Shown in pieces: positions 46,172-55,012 of a stretch of 64,000 bases of DNA. The first letter of the stretch is position 1. Each line of letters begins with the position of its first letter. This DNA is from Fluviicoccus sp. (lineage in GTDB: Bacteria; Pseudomonadota; Gammaproteobacteria; Pseudomonadales; Moraxellaceae). The notes under the pieces were generated by a model. It had not been told where the DNA came from. It saw only the letters and a list, made by a program, of their open reading frames with translations, and searched no databases. Position numbers and translations under genes: made by a program. Location: positions 281,548 to 345,547 of the forward strand of contig NZ_JAUSMX010000008.1 in NCBI RefSeq assembly GCF_030646115.1. The letters run 5' to 3'.

Positions 46172-49100
46172 TGCCGCGAGCCCCCCGCAAGCCGGCGTGC
46201 AGGCCGCCCCGGACCTTGTCGGCGCTGTGTGTGGGAATGGTGCTGGCCATGGCTGGGCAACCTGTGGCGCGGGCGGCTGACAGCGACAGCCTGCTGGGTG
46301 TTCTGGCGGGCGTGGGCACTTACTATGCGGTGAAAAACCTGCCGGACGAGCCAATGACCAAGGCGGCGGGCAAGTCCGCCGAAAAAATGCTCTGGGATGC
46401 CATGCCGGTAGGGCTGAGTGTGAGTGAGCTGCCGGGCGGCAAGGACGGCGATATCGGGATTGTCGACACCAAGGAAATCAAGCGGCTCAAGGATTCGCTG
46501 GATCGGGCCCTGCAAAGTTTCGAAAAGCTGGAGAATGGCGATGCCTTCGGGGCGGCGGTTCTGGGCGCGGAGGCCGGGCTGAAATTTACCGGCAGCAAGT
46601 CCGCCGGGGTCATCACTGGCGGCGTGGATATCCAGAAGAGCTTTTCTGCCGGGGATTATGATCAGGCGGCTTTCCAGACGTTGAAGCTGATGGTGAGCCA
46701 ATATGCCGACTCCAAGGCCGGAGAGCAGTTTCTCGCCAACCTGTTTGGCGGTGCCAGCGGCGTGGTGGTGGTCAAGCTGGGGCTGGATGCAGCGGATTTC
46801 TGGTGGGAGTCCCGGCAGGAACTGGAGCGCCAGACCTCCGGCCGCCGCATTGAAACACTGCTCGGCCGTATCCAGTCTGATCGTCACCTGTTTCATGGCG
46901 TTGGCTCCGGTCGCAAGGTGGGGCAGGGCGATCCCGTTCCGGTCACGGCCGAGTCCGTGGATTATGTGTATGAAAAGCTGCGCAGCAGCCCGGACTGGCG
47001 GCAGGAATTCCGCCTCTATGTCGAGAGTCTGGGCGAAGTGTGGCCGGTGGAAGCCGGGATAGAGGAAGCCGCCTCCGCTGTCTTTCAAGGCAGGAGCGGC
47101 CAGGATATTGATGCCGCCGTAGAGGCGGAGTGGACAGAAAACCGCAACCGGATCCGTGTCTGGATCAGCGGCTTGCTGAAGACCCTGAACACGGCCGCCA
47201 AGGTTCAGGAGTCGGCGGCGGTAATGCGCCGGCAAAAGGCGCAGCTGGAAATTGCCCGCCAGAAGGCCGGTGAGCTGGAACGGATGCTGGAGTCCCTGCA
47301 TCAGCGGGACCCCGCCCTGCTGGAAACGGCGCGGCAAATCGGGATACGGGTGTCGGAGCTGGCGTACAAAAGCGGCAAGCAAGCCGAGGACTATGCCCGG
47401 ATGCGCGGCCTGCGTGCGGAAATCTACCTGATCCTCCGCGATGAAATCGCCCCCTTTCCCCGTAACGAATTACGCAAAACCGTGCTGACGATGCTGGTTG
47501 AGGATCGGCAAATCATCAACCAGGCCTTGCAGGGAGACAGCGTCAAGGCCCGCGAGCGCATGGAAGCCGTACTGAAAAAGCCCCGTGACCAGTGGCAGCG
47601 CGAACCCGGCGAAATGTTGGAGGAGCTGAACCAATGGCTGCAGGATGCCGAGGGCAAGGACAAAGCGGCTTGGCTGGCTCTACGCCTGCGCCTGCTAGAG
47701 GTCTGGCAGGCAGAAACGAAAAAATCGGCGGAAGCAGCCGCCGCCAAGCTTGCGACAGGAAAGCTGCAGGGCAGTGATAACCCCTGGGTCAGCACTTATT
47801 TCACTCCGCTGAAAGTAGCCCTCAAGCCATTTGTCTTTGGCGGTTTCCGTGTGCGTGCACCGAAACGGGTCTGGCCGTTGGCGGCAGCGGGCAAAAAACC
47901 GGTTGCTCCGCCGGTGTTCGTGGAGGTGGCCGGGACAGCGGATGAGGTGCGGCAAGCCCACCGGCTTGCGCTGGAAGACGGCGACCTGGGTCAGGGCGCT
48001 GAGTTGCTGGCCAACTGGGGTAAGGAGTCGGTAGCGGCATTGCAGGAATGGCGGCAACCGTTTGATGCGCTGTTGAAAGGCAGCCACCCGGCCTTTGCGG
48101 ATATTGGCAGGCTTGAGACCGAGAGCACCCGCCTCTTTCAGGACAGTTCGCAACGTTGTCCGCCCATCATGGTGGAGTACAACCGCGTGGCGGAGGCAGC
48201 GCACGGGCGAAAGCCGGGTTCCCCGGAAGCTGTGGCTGCATCCGCCGAGATCGCGCGGCTGGATGCGGCTTTTTCGGAATGCTGGAAGCCCTTTCAGGCG
48301 GCTGATAAGGAGTGGCGGGCCAGGAGCAACGCTTGGGCCTTGGTCAGCTCCACAGTGCAGAAACAACTTGACGATAGGCATACCGCTGCCATGCTCGTCA
48401 TCGGCGAAGCCTCCGGCGCCATGGCTGACGAGCAGGCCCGTCATGAGCAATTAAGCCAGCTGTTGCTGCAGGAGTACCTCCAGTTTTCCAAAGCCATGGC
48501 AGCGGTGGAGCCGGAGCTGCTGCCGGTTGCCCGCACCCGCTGGCCTGCAGAGGTGGATGACTGGTTGAAACGTGTCCGGGAAAACAGTCATACCTTTGCG
48601 CCTGTCGCCACGCTGGATGTGCCGTTGCTGCAGCTGGCTTGGGCCCTGACCGGCATGGCTGCCGTCATTGAGCAGGGCATGACCACCCCGGAAATGGTCA
48701 ACGAGATGCGCGAACGGATGACGAATGAGACCGCCGTCTGGCCGGTGGCGGCCGCCCGCTGGCAGGCAACCCCGCGTTTGGGGCCGCAGACGGTGCTCAG
48801 CATCCGTAAACTGTTTGACCCCGGCTTTGATCCGGCGCCCCGCATCAGCGAACTGGACACCATCGCCGCCGCAGTTCCCGCTTTGCGTTACGGGTTGAAC
48901 AGTAGCTTGGCCCGGCTGGAGACCCTGGTTAAAACCGATGCCGCCAACCGCCAGAAGGATATTGACTGGCTGCGGCTGAATGTCCGGGCGGTTGAGCAGT
49001 TCTTTGCCGGGCAAGTCCGGCTGAACGTGCTGCGCACCCCGTCGGATGTGGAAACCTATGCGGCAGAAAGCTGGCAGGTGCGGCTGAACCGGGGCAAGCC

Positions 49101-50172
49101 GGGTTGGGATGCCAACCAGCGCATTCCCGGCGGGGACTACACCCTCAAACTGCCGGTGACCATCAACAACATGGTGATCAGTGACCAGCCGTTTCCGCAT
49201 TACCGTACTGCTGCCGAGTTGCAGCAACTGGCGGCAAGCATCCGCTCGGGCTGGGAGTCACAGGCCGGTTATCGTTTCATGCGCCAGTCGGCGCCGAAAA
49301 TGGCCGCTAGGCTGGACCGTCTGCTGACCTTCCCCGATAACCCGCCCGCGCCGGAACCCAACTTCATCCTGCCGGTCAACGAGCCGTGGCCGGTCTATGC
49401 CTCGAAACTGGCGGCAGCGGAGCAGCTGGCCAACGCCCTGGATCCTGACAGCGCCTCGCTGGATCAGCCGCTGGCGGCGATAGCCGCCTTGCTGCCAGCC
49501 ACCCTGATTGCGCCAAGCGCCCATGAGCCGGGCTGGCAGGTCCGCCGCTATGATGAAAACATGCCCGGTTACTTCAAACATCCCTTGGGTGAGCAGTACC
49601 TGCGCATTGGCGCCACCATACGCCAACGTCAGGCGACCCATCTGGACGTCCGTCGCCGCAAGGCGCAGGACGCTGAAAAAGCCCGTCAGGATGCCTCAAA
49701 AGCCAGCCAGGACGCCGTCCGCCTGGCCGCTGAAAAAGCCAAACAGGCCCTGGAACAGCAAGCCGCTATGGAGCGTCAGCAGCAGGAACAGCAGATGCCG
49801 CAACGCATCCGCGAATTCTATGACAGTTTCCGGACGGCGTATGAGAGCCGGGACGAACCCGCTGTGATGGCGCTGCTGGCCGATGATTGGGAAGCCGGTG
49901 ACGGCACCACGCTCGCCGACCTGAGCGCCAACCTGCGGCGCACCTTTGCTGCTTTTGATGAAGTGCGTTACCGGCTGGAAAACCTGCAAGTTCAACCCGT
50001 TGCCCAGGGCCGCTACCGCCTCAGTTATGACGTCACCATCATCAGTCGCAATTTCAGCCTGAACCTCAAGCACGAGGAAAAGTCTGCTGTCAGTGAGGAG
50101 GTGGGCCCGGACAGGCGCGGGCGCTTGTGCATCCTGAAAACTGTGAGCGGGCGATACTGGTCAGTTGAGTGA
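46171..50172 (+). CDS. Giant exported helical protein with C-terminal NTF2-like domain
   Basis: 1333 residues, the largest gene in the window, not recognised. Signal peptide (~1-36, VLAMAGQPVARA) is followed by a hydrophobic segment (LLGVLAGVGTYYAV) and long helical stretches (~95-440 and 600-1000), with two possible Cys residues at SSQRCPP and FSECWK. A Lys/Ala/Gln coiled coil (~1165-1208) joins the terminal domain 1209-1333. That domain aligns end to end without gaps with residues 964-1088 of the 1088-residue protein (75 of 125 identical). Both proteins thus share architecture: signal, hydrophobic patch, helical body, coiled coil, NTF2-like cap. Confidence 0.75.
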   Translation: MPRAPRKPACRPPRTLSALCVGMVLAMAGQPVARAADSDSLLGVLAGVGTYYAVKNLPDEPMTKAAGKSAEKMLWDAMPVGLSVSELPGGKDGDIGIVDTKEIKRLKDSLDRALQSFEKLENGDAFGAAVLGAEAGLKFTGSKSAGVITGGVDIQKSFSAGDYDQAAFQTLKLMVSQYADSKAGEQFLANLFGGASGVVVVKLGLDAADFWWESRQELERQTSGRRIETLLGRIQSDRHLFHGVGSGRKVGQGDPVPVTAESVDYVYEKLRSSPDWRQEFRLYVESLGEVWPVEAGIEEAASAVFQGRSGQDIDAAVEAEWTENRNRIRVWISGLLKTLNTAAKVQESAAVMRRQKAQLEIARQKAGELERMLESLHQRDPALLETARQIGIRVSELAYKSGKQAEDYARMRGLRAEIYLILRDEIAPFPRNELRKTVLTMLVEDRQIINQALQGDSVKARERMEAVLKKPRDQWQREPGEMLEELNQWLQDAEGKDKAAWLALRLRLLEVWQAETKKSAEAAAAKLATGKLQGSDNPWVSTYFTPLKVALKPFVFGGFRVRAPKRVWPLAAAGKKPVAPPVFVEVAGTADEVRQAHRLALEDGDLGQGAELLANWGKESVAALQEWRQPFDALLKGSHPAFADIGRLETESTRLFQDSSQRCPPIMVEYNRVAEAAHGRKPGSPEAVAASAEIARLDAAFSECWKPFQAADKEWRARSNAWALVSSTVQKQLDDRHTAAMLVIGEASGAMADEQARHEQLSQLLLQEYLQFSKAMAAVEPELLPVARTRWPAEVDDWLKRVRENSHTFAPVATLDVPLLQLAWALTGMAAVIEQGMTTPEMVNEMRERMTNETAVWPVAAARWQATPRLGPQTVLSIRKLFDPGFDPAPRISELDTIAAAVPALRYGLNSSLARLETLVKTDAANRQKDIDWLRLNVRAVEQFFAGQVRLNVLRTPSDVETYAAESWQVRLNRGKPGWDANQRIPGGDYTLKLPVTINNMVISDQPFPHYRTAAELQQLAASIRSGWESQAGYRFMRQSAPKMAARLDRLLTFPDNPPAPEPNFILPVNEPWPVYASKLAAAEQLANALDPDSASLDQPLAAIAALLPATLIAPSAHEPGWQVRRYDENMPGYFKHPLGEQYLRIGATIRQRQATHLDVRRRKAQDAEKARQDASKASQDAVRLAAEKAKQALEQQAAMERQQQEQQMPQRIREFYDSFRTAYESRDEPAVMALLADDWEAGDGTTLADLSANLRRTFAAFDEVRYRLENLQVQPVAQGRYRLSYDVTIISRNFSLNLKHEEKSAVSEEVGPDRRGRLCILKTVSGRYWSVE

Positions 50173-50253
50173 AGATACTCCCCATGAGACTTGCAAGCGG
50201 GGCGGAATGGCGCTAATACTGCCCGGGAATGCTTCTCTTTACGGTGCGACAGC

Positions 50254-50886
50254 ATGTTTCCCTGGGCGCGAATGGATGGTCGGTTTGCCGGGTTTTGTTT
50301 GGCCGTGATGGTGTTGCCGGTCATGGCGGGTGAGTTCTCGGTCACGGTGACGACAGCGGACGGCAAACCATTGCCCGATGCCGTGGTATGGGTGTCACCC
50401 GGCGCTGCGCCGCTGTCTCCCGCCCCCTCGGTGATGGACCAGCTGGACAAGCGCTTCAAGCCCTTTGTGTTACCGGTGCAAACCGGAACCCAGGTCGACT
50501 TTCCAAACTCGGATTCGATAAACCACCATGTGTATTCCTTTTCCCCCGCCAAGCGTTTTGAGCTGAAACTGTTTCCCGGCAGCCATAACGCGCACACCGT
50601 CACTTTTGACAAGCCTGGCCTGGTGACGTTGGGCTGCAACATCCATGACTGGATGTTGGCCTATATCCTGGTGCTGCCTACATCCTCTTTTGGCAAGACC
50701 AATGCTCAGGGCGAACTGAAACTGCCCGTACCCGACGGCATGGTGAAGGAGATCAGTGTCTGGCATCCGCAACTGGCGTCTGCGCCTGAACCGCTAGTGC
50801 AGAAAGTATCTGGCGTTCACATGCAGATCCGGCTGGACAAGCCCCTGAAGCCCGACCCGCGCCGCCGCCCCCGCGGTTATGACTAG
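50254..50886 (+). CDS. Exported cupredoxin-like (methylamine-utilisation-type) protein
   Basis: 210 residues from ATG 50254; ATG 50272 gives a shorter leader. Signal peptide FCLAVMVLPVMAG. The cupredoxin fold is indicated by DFPNSDSINHHVYSFSPAKR (His ligand region) and GCNIHDWMLAYILV, where Cys, His and Met could complete a type 1 copper site. This class is often annotated as plastocyanin/methylamine utilisation protein without evidence for that pathway. The stop lies 7-10 bases before the start of the c-di-GMP-type gene, and an outer-membrane protein follows, forming a three-gene unit. Confidence 0.75.
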   Translation: MFPWARMDGRFAGFCLAVMVLPVMAGEFSVTVTTADGKPLPDAVVWVSPGAAPLSPAPSVMDQLDKRFKPFVLPVQTGTQVDFPNSDSINHHVYSFSPAKRFELKLFPGSHNAHTVTFDKPGLVTLGCNIHDWMLAYILVLPTSSFGKTNAQGELKLPVPDGMVKEISVWHPQLASAPEPLVQKVSGVHMQIRLDKPLKPDPRRRPRGYD

Positions 50887-50896
50887 GGGCATGGCC

Positions 50897-53239
50897 ATGT
50901 ACAGCCTGCGCCGATCCATTTTCCAGTTCTTTGTCGGGCTGCTGGCGCTGGCCTTGTGCGTGAACTTTGTGCTGGTGTATCGCAGCACCTGGTCGCATAC
51001 CCGTGCACAGGTGGAACGGCAGCTCCATGCTGGCTGGCAGGTGTTCGGCAATGAGCTGGATGCCCGGCGCAAGGCGCAAACCGCCATGGCGGTGCTGATT
51101 ACCCAGGATTTCGGGCTGCGTTCGGAAATTGCCACGTTTTCCGATCAGGCCAATGTCGAGTCACTGCGGGTGGTGCTGGATAATTTCCGGCAGCGCAGTT
51201 CAGCCGACCTGGCGCTGGCCACCGATGCCGGCGGCAAGGTGCTGGCGGCGACGGACAGGCATTTCGCGGCAGGCAGCCTGTTCAGCCTGCCGTCACCCGC
51301 CCGTTCCGAGAGCCAGCAGGACATGCTGCTGGTGCGGGAAGGCCGTCTGTACCACGTCTTTGTCACCCCGATCTATGCCCCTGCGCCCAATCTGGTGGGC
51401 TGGTTTGTACTGGGGTTTGCGCAGAATGACGAGACAACGCGGCACTTGTCCGAATTGACGGGCTTGCAGGTCTCGCTGGTGCAGAAGGAAGGGCGGCAGT
51501 TGCAGGTTTTGGCCAGCAGCCTGGGGGATAGCGAACGGCGTGTGCTGCAAGGGATGGTCTGGCCGGGTCGGCCCGCCGGAAACGCAGTGCTGTCGGATGA
51601 CCAGCTGTACTATGCCGCCCCTCTGCAAGGGCAGGGCGGCGGTCTGGAAGTAGTGCTGCAACGCTCCCTGTCCGAGGCAATGCAAGGTTATCGCCCGCTG
51701 TTCTGGCAACTGGCGTTGATGGCGGGCGTGACCCTGGTGCTGACGGTGCTGGGCGCATTCTTCATTGCCGGTTCGGTCAGCCGTCCCTTGTCCGAACTGG
51801 CGCGCTATGTGCGCCGGGTGGGCAGCGGGGACTATGCCGCCGCGCCGCCGCCGCCCGCCCGGGGCGAGGTGCAGGAACTGTTTGCGGAATTCGACACCAT
51901 GCGTCAGGCGATTGCCGAACGCGAGTCACAGATTGCCTATGCCGCCTACCACGACCCGCTGACCGGCCTGCCCAACCGCCTGCGCTTCCAGCAGCAGTTG
52001 CAGGAGCAGATTGCCGCCAACCCCGGGCAGGTGGTGGCGGTGCTGGTGCTGGGGCTGAACCATTTCAAGGACATCAACGATACCCTGGGGCATCACAGTG
52101 GCGACATGGTGCTGCGGCAGGTGGCGTTGCGGCTGATGGCGCAGCAGCGGCCACTGGACCGGGTGGCGCGGTTTTCCGGGGATGCCTTTGCCATCCTGTT
52201 GAACGGCGTGGAGCGGCACGAAGTGCTGGCGCTCAGCCTGCATTACAAGCAGATACTGGATGAATCCTTCCTGATTGAAAACATTGCGATGACGGTCAAT
52301 GCCGCCATGGGCATCGGCCTGTATCCCGAACATGCGGAAAGCCCGGCAACGCTGCTGCAGCGCGCCGAAATCGCCATGTATGTGGCCAAGGAAAAACGGT
52401 TGCCCTGCGCGCTCTACAGTCACCAGCAGAACCGCTACAGCCTGTTGCGGCTGTCGCTGATGAGTGAGTTGCGCGGCGCCATTGACCGCAACGAACTGGT
52501 GCTGCATTACCAGCCCAAGCTGGATATCCGCGAACAGCGGGTCAGCGGCGTCGAGTGCCTGGTGCGCTGGCAGCATCCGGTGCATGGCCTGATTTTTCCG
52601 GATGACTTCATCCCTCTGGCCGAACAGACCGGCAATATCCGCTACCTTACTGCCTGGGCCATCCGCACCGCACTGACCCAGTGCGCCCGCTGGCGTCAGC
52701 AGGGCATGGAGCTGATGATGGCGGTGAACATTTCCTCGGTGGACTTGCAGGATCCGACGCTGATCGGCAATGTCACCGAGGCGTTGGCCGCCAGCGGTAT
52801 TCCGGCGGAAAGGCTGTGGCTGGAAGTGACTGAAAGCGCTGTGATGCATGACATCGACAAGGCGGTGGAGTTGCTGGGCGGCCTGCGCAAACTCGGCGTG
52901 CGGCTGGCGATTGATGACTACGGCACCGGTTATTCGTCCATGGCGCAACTGAAACGGCTGCCGGTGCATGAAATGAAAATTGACAAGTCCTTTGTCATGG
53001 GCCTGACGCATAGTGATGATGACGCCATCATCGTCCGTTCCACCATTGAGCTGGGCCACAACATGGGACTCAGTCTGGTGGCGGAAGGCGTCGAAAGTGA
53101 AGAAATCTTTCAATTGCTGGCGCGTTATGGCTGCGACATTGCCCAGGGCTACTGGATTGCCCGGCCGCTGGCGGTGGACGCGTTCGAACAGTGGTGGTGG
53201 CAACGGGCGGAGAGCCGCATTGCGCAGGAGGGAATATGA
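50897..53239 (+). CDS. Membrane protein with periplasmic sensor, HAMP, degenerate GGDEF and EAL domains
   Basis: 780 residues from ATG 50897 (GGGG seven bases upstream; 50879 and 50891 are alternatives). Helix ~10-28, periplasmic sensor ~30-265, helix ~270-292, HAMP ~293-345. The GGDEF domain starts YHDPLTGLPN (351-360), but its signature is FSGDAF (SGDAF at 427-431), unlikely to be catalytic. The EAL domain has ECL (553-555) instead of EAL, while NISSVDL, LEVTES, IDDYGTGYSS, KIDKSF and AEGVE are kept, so phosphodiesterase activity remains possible. A GGDEF relic often binds GTP to stimulate the EAL part. ATGA overlap with the next gene. Confidence 0.9.
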   Translation: MYSLRRSIFQFFVGLLALALCVNFVLVYRSTWSHTRAQVERQLHAGWQVFGNELDARRKAQTAMAVLITQDFGLRSEIATFSDQANVESLRVVLDNFRQRSSADLALATDAGGKVLAATDRHFAAGSLFSLPSPARSESQQDMLLVREGRLYHVFVTPIYAPAPNLVGWFVLGFAQNDETTRHLSELTGLQVSLVQKEGRQLQVLASSLGDSERRVLQGMVWPGRPAGNAVLSDDQLYYAAPLQGQGGGLEVVLQRSLSEAMQGYRPLFWQLALMAGVTLVLTVLGAFFIAGSVSRPLSELARYVRRVGSGDYAAAPPPPARGEVQELFAEFDTMRQAIAERESQIAYAAYHDPLTGLPNRLRFQQQLQEQIAANPGQVVAVLVLGLNHFKDINDTLGHHSGDMVLRQVALRLMAQQRPLDRVARFSGDAFAILLNGVERHEVLALSLHYKQILDESFLIENIAMTVNAAMGIGLYPEHAESPATLLQRAEIAMYVAKEKRLPCALYSHQQNRYSLLRLSLMSELRGAIDRNELVLHYQPKLDIREQRVSGVECLVRWQHPVHGLIFPDDFIPLAEQTGNIRYLTAWAIRTALTQCARWRQQGMELMMAVNISSVDLQDPTLIGNVTEALAASGIPAERLWLEVTESAVMHDIDKAVELLGGLRKLGVRLAIDDYGTGYSSMAQLKRLPVHEMKIDKSFVMGLTHSDDDAIIVRSTIELGHNMGLSLVAEGVESEEIFQLLARYGCDIAQGYWIARPLAVDAFEQWWWQRAESRIAQEGI

Positions 53240-54459
53240 GCAGGATCGGAGCCGGATTACTGGCGCTGTGTCTGGCGGCTTCGGCGCAGGCGCTGGAAGG
53301 TGAGTGGCATGGCTTGCTGGATGTGCGGCTGGCCGCCAGTGACAGCGATAAGGGCTGGCTGTCCGGCGGGCTGGACAAGCAGCGTTTTGACCGCGACCAC
53401 GACGGCTTGCGGCTGGGGCAGGCGGTGCTGTCCGGCAAGGTTACGGCCGGGACGGTCAGCGGCCACCTGTGGCTGAACGGTGATGAGCACCGGGATGAAG
53501 TGGCGGGGGCGGGCGAGGCCTACCTCAACTGGCGGCCAGTACCCACCAGCGCCTGGCGCTGGAAGGTCAAGGCGGGCCTGTATTTCCCGGAACTGTCGCT
53601 GGAAAACCAGGGTCCCGGCTGGACATCCGAATACCTGATCAGCAGTTCCGCCATCAATACCTGGGTGGGCGAAGAGTTGCGCGCGCTGGGCGGGGAAGCA
53701 ACCCTGCAATACAACGGCGCGCAAGCGGGCAGCGCCCACGACTGGCAGGCCACCGCCGGGGCTTTTCGCTGGAATGACCCGGCGGGAGGCCTGCTGGCCT
53801 GGCGCGGCTGGAGCGTCGGCGACCGGGTTACCAGTTCGGGCGAGCGTGTGTTGTTTCCCGATCTGGCCATCTTCAGGACCGGCGGCTACTGGACCGGTCA
53901 AATTCAGGGTATTGAGCCTTTCCGTGAAATTGACAACAAGACCGGCTATTACGCCAGCCTCGGTTATCGCTACCAGGACCGCATTGCCGTGACCCTGATG
54001 CGCTATGACAATCGGGGCGACCCCACCCGCATCGAAGACGGCCAGTGGGCGTGGGACACCACCTTCAACCATCTGGGTATCGGCTGGTATGGCGAGAAGA
54101 CCACGGTGCTGGCGCAAGTGCTGGACGGTCGCACCGTGATGGGCTTTGTGCCGTTCCATGACCTGATTGCCGATTACCGCGCTTGGTATCTGCTGGCCAG
54201 CCGCCAGTTAGGCGCACACCGGCTCACGGCCCGTTATGACTGGTTTGACGTGCAGGACCGTGACGGCAAGGCGGCCGACCCGAACGAGGAATACGGCAAG
54301 GCGCTGGCGCTGGGCTGGAATTGGGCTTTCTGCAAGCATATGGATGCCGGGGTGGAATGGCTGCGGCAGGACAGTGACCGCGAAGCCCGGAGACTGCTGG
54401 GGCAACCGGTGGAGAAAACCGAAGACCTGTGGCAGGGGCGGGTGCGCTGGTGGTTCTAG
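53236..54459 (+). CDS. Predicted outer-membrane protein of the cupredoxin/EAL unit
   Basis: 407 residues from ATG 53236, with GGAGGGAA upstream. Signal peptide MSRIGAGLLALCLAASAQA. The rest is rich in aromatic amphipathic strands (GEAYLNWRPVPTSAWRWKVK, YYASLGYRYQDRIAVTLMRY) and ends GRVRWWF with a C-terminal Phe, the classic barrel end. A porin-like barrel is likely; substrate unknown. Coupled by ATGA to the EAL protein. The same trio (cupredoxin-like, GGDEF/EAL, outer-membrane protein) recurs, as I recall, in other proteobacteria. Confidence 0.7.
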   Translation: MSRIGAGLLALCLAASAQALEGEWHGLLDVRLAASDSDKGWLSGGLDKQRFDRDHDGLRLGQAVLSGKVTAGTVSGHLWLNGDEHRDEVAGAGEAYLNWRPVPTSAWRWKVKAGLYFPELSLENQGPGWTSEYLISSSAINTWVGEELRALGGEATLQYNGAQAGSAHDWQATAGAFRWNDPAGGLLAWRGWSVGDRVTSSGERVLFPDLAIFRTGGYWTGQIQGIEPFREIDNKTGYYASLGYRYQDRIAVTLMRYDNRGDPTRIEDGQWAWDTTFNHLGIGWYGEKTTVLAQVLDGRTVMGFVPFHDLIADYRAWYLLASRQLGAHRLTARYDWFDVQDRDGKAADPNEEYGKALALGWNWAFCKHMDAGVEWLRQDSDREARRLLGQPVEKTEDLWQGRVRWWF

Positions 54460-54980
54460 AGTCGGTTATTGAGGGACTGCGTTTGCAGTCCTTTCCGCCG
54501 GTCAGTGCGCCGGATGCGACGATATTGATTCTTGGCAGCATGCCGGGCGTGGCGTCGTTGCAGGCAGGGCAGTATTACGCGCATCCGCGCAACGGGTTCT
54601 GGCCCATTATGGGGGAGCTGGCCGGCGCAGGGCGGGAGTTGCCCTATGCGGAACGCCTGACGCGGTTGCAGGCGGCAGGGGTGGCCTTGTGGGATGTGCT
54701 GCAATCCTGCGTGAGGGAAGGCAGCTTGGATACGGCGATTGATGACCGCTACAGTGTGGCCAATAATTTTGAGACGTTTTTCCGGTACCATCCAGCCATT
54801 AAGCGGGTGTTTTTCAATGGGGTGAAGGCGGAGCAATGCTTCCGGCGGCAGGTGCTGGGCCAGCAGGCTATTCCTGACGGGTTGGAGTATGTACGCCTGC
54901 CGTCTACCAGCCCGGCGCATGCAGGCATGACGCTGGCGAGGAAGCAGGAGGCTTGGCGACAGATTTTGCCGGAGGCTTAA
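54450..54980 (+). CDS. DNA-deoxyinosine glycosylase (uracil-DNA-glycosylase superfamily)
   Basis: 176 residues from GTG 54450; GTG 54429 would add seven residues. Both overlap the previous gene. Family motifs: ILILGSMPGVASLQAGQYYAHP near the N-terminus, then NGFWPIMGEL, GVALWDVLQSCVREGSLD and the final LPSTSPAHAGMTLARK. These fit the family 6 (hypoxanthine-DNA) branch of the UDG fold, which removes deaminated adenine. It is translationally linked to the outer-membrane gene but probably unrelated in role. Confidence 0.88.
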   Translation: MVLESVIEGLRLQSFPPVSAPDATILILGSMPGVASLQAGQYYAHPRNGFWPIMGELAGAGRELPYAERLTRLQAAGVALWDVLQSCVREGSLDTAIDDRYSVANNFETFFRYHPAIKRVFFNGVKAEQCFRRQVLGQQAIPDGLEYVRLPSTSPAHAGMTLARKQEAWRQILPEA

Positions 54981-55012
54981 AGCAAGTTAGAGCAGACAGG
55001 CAACTGGGGGGG

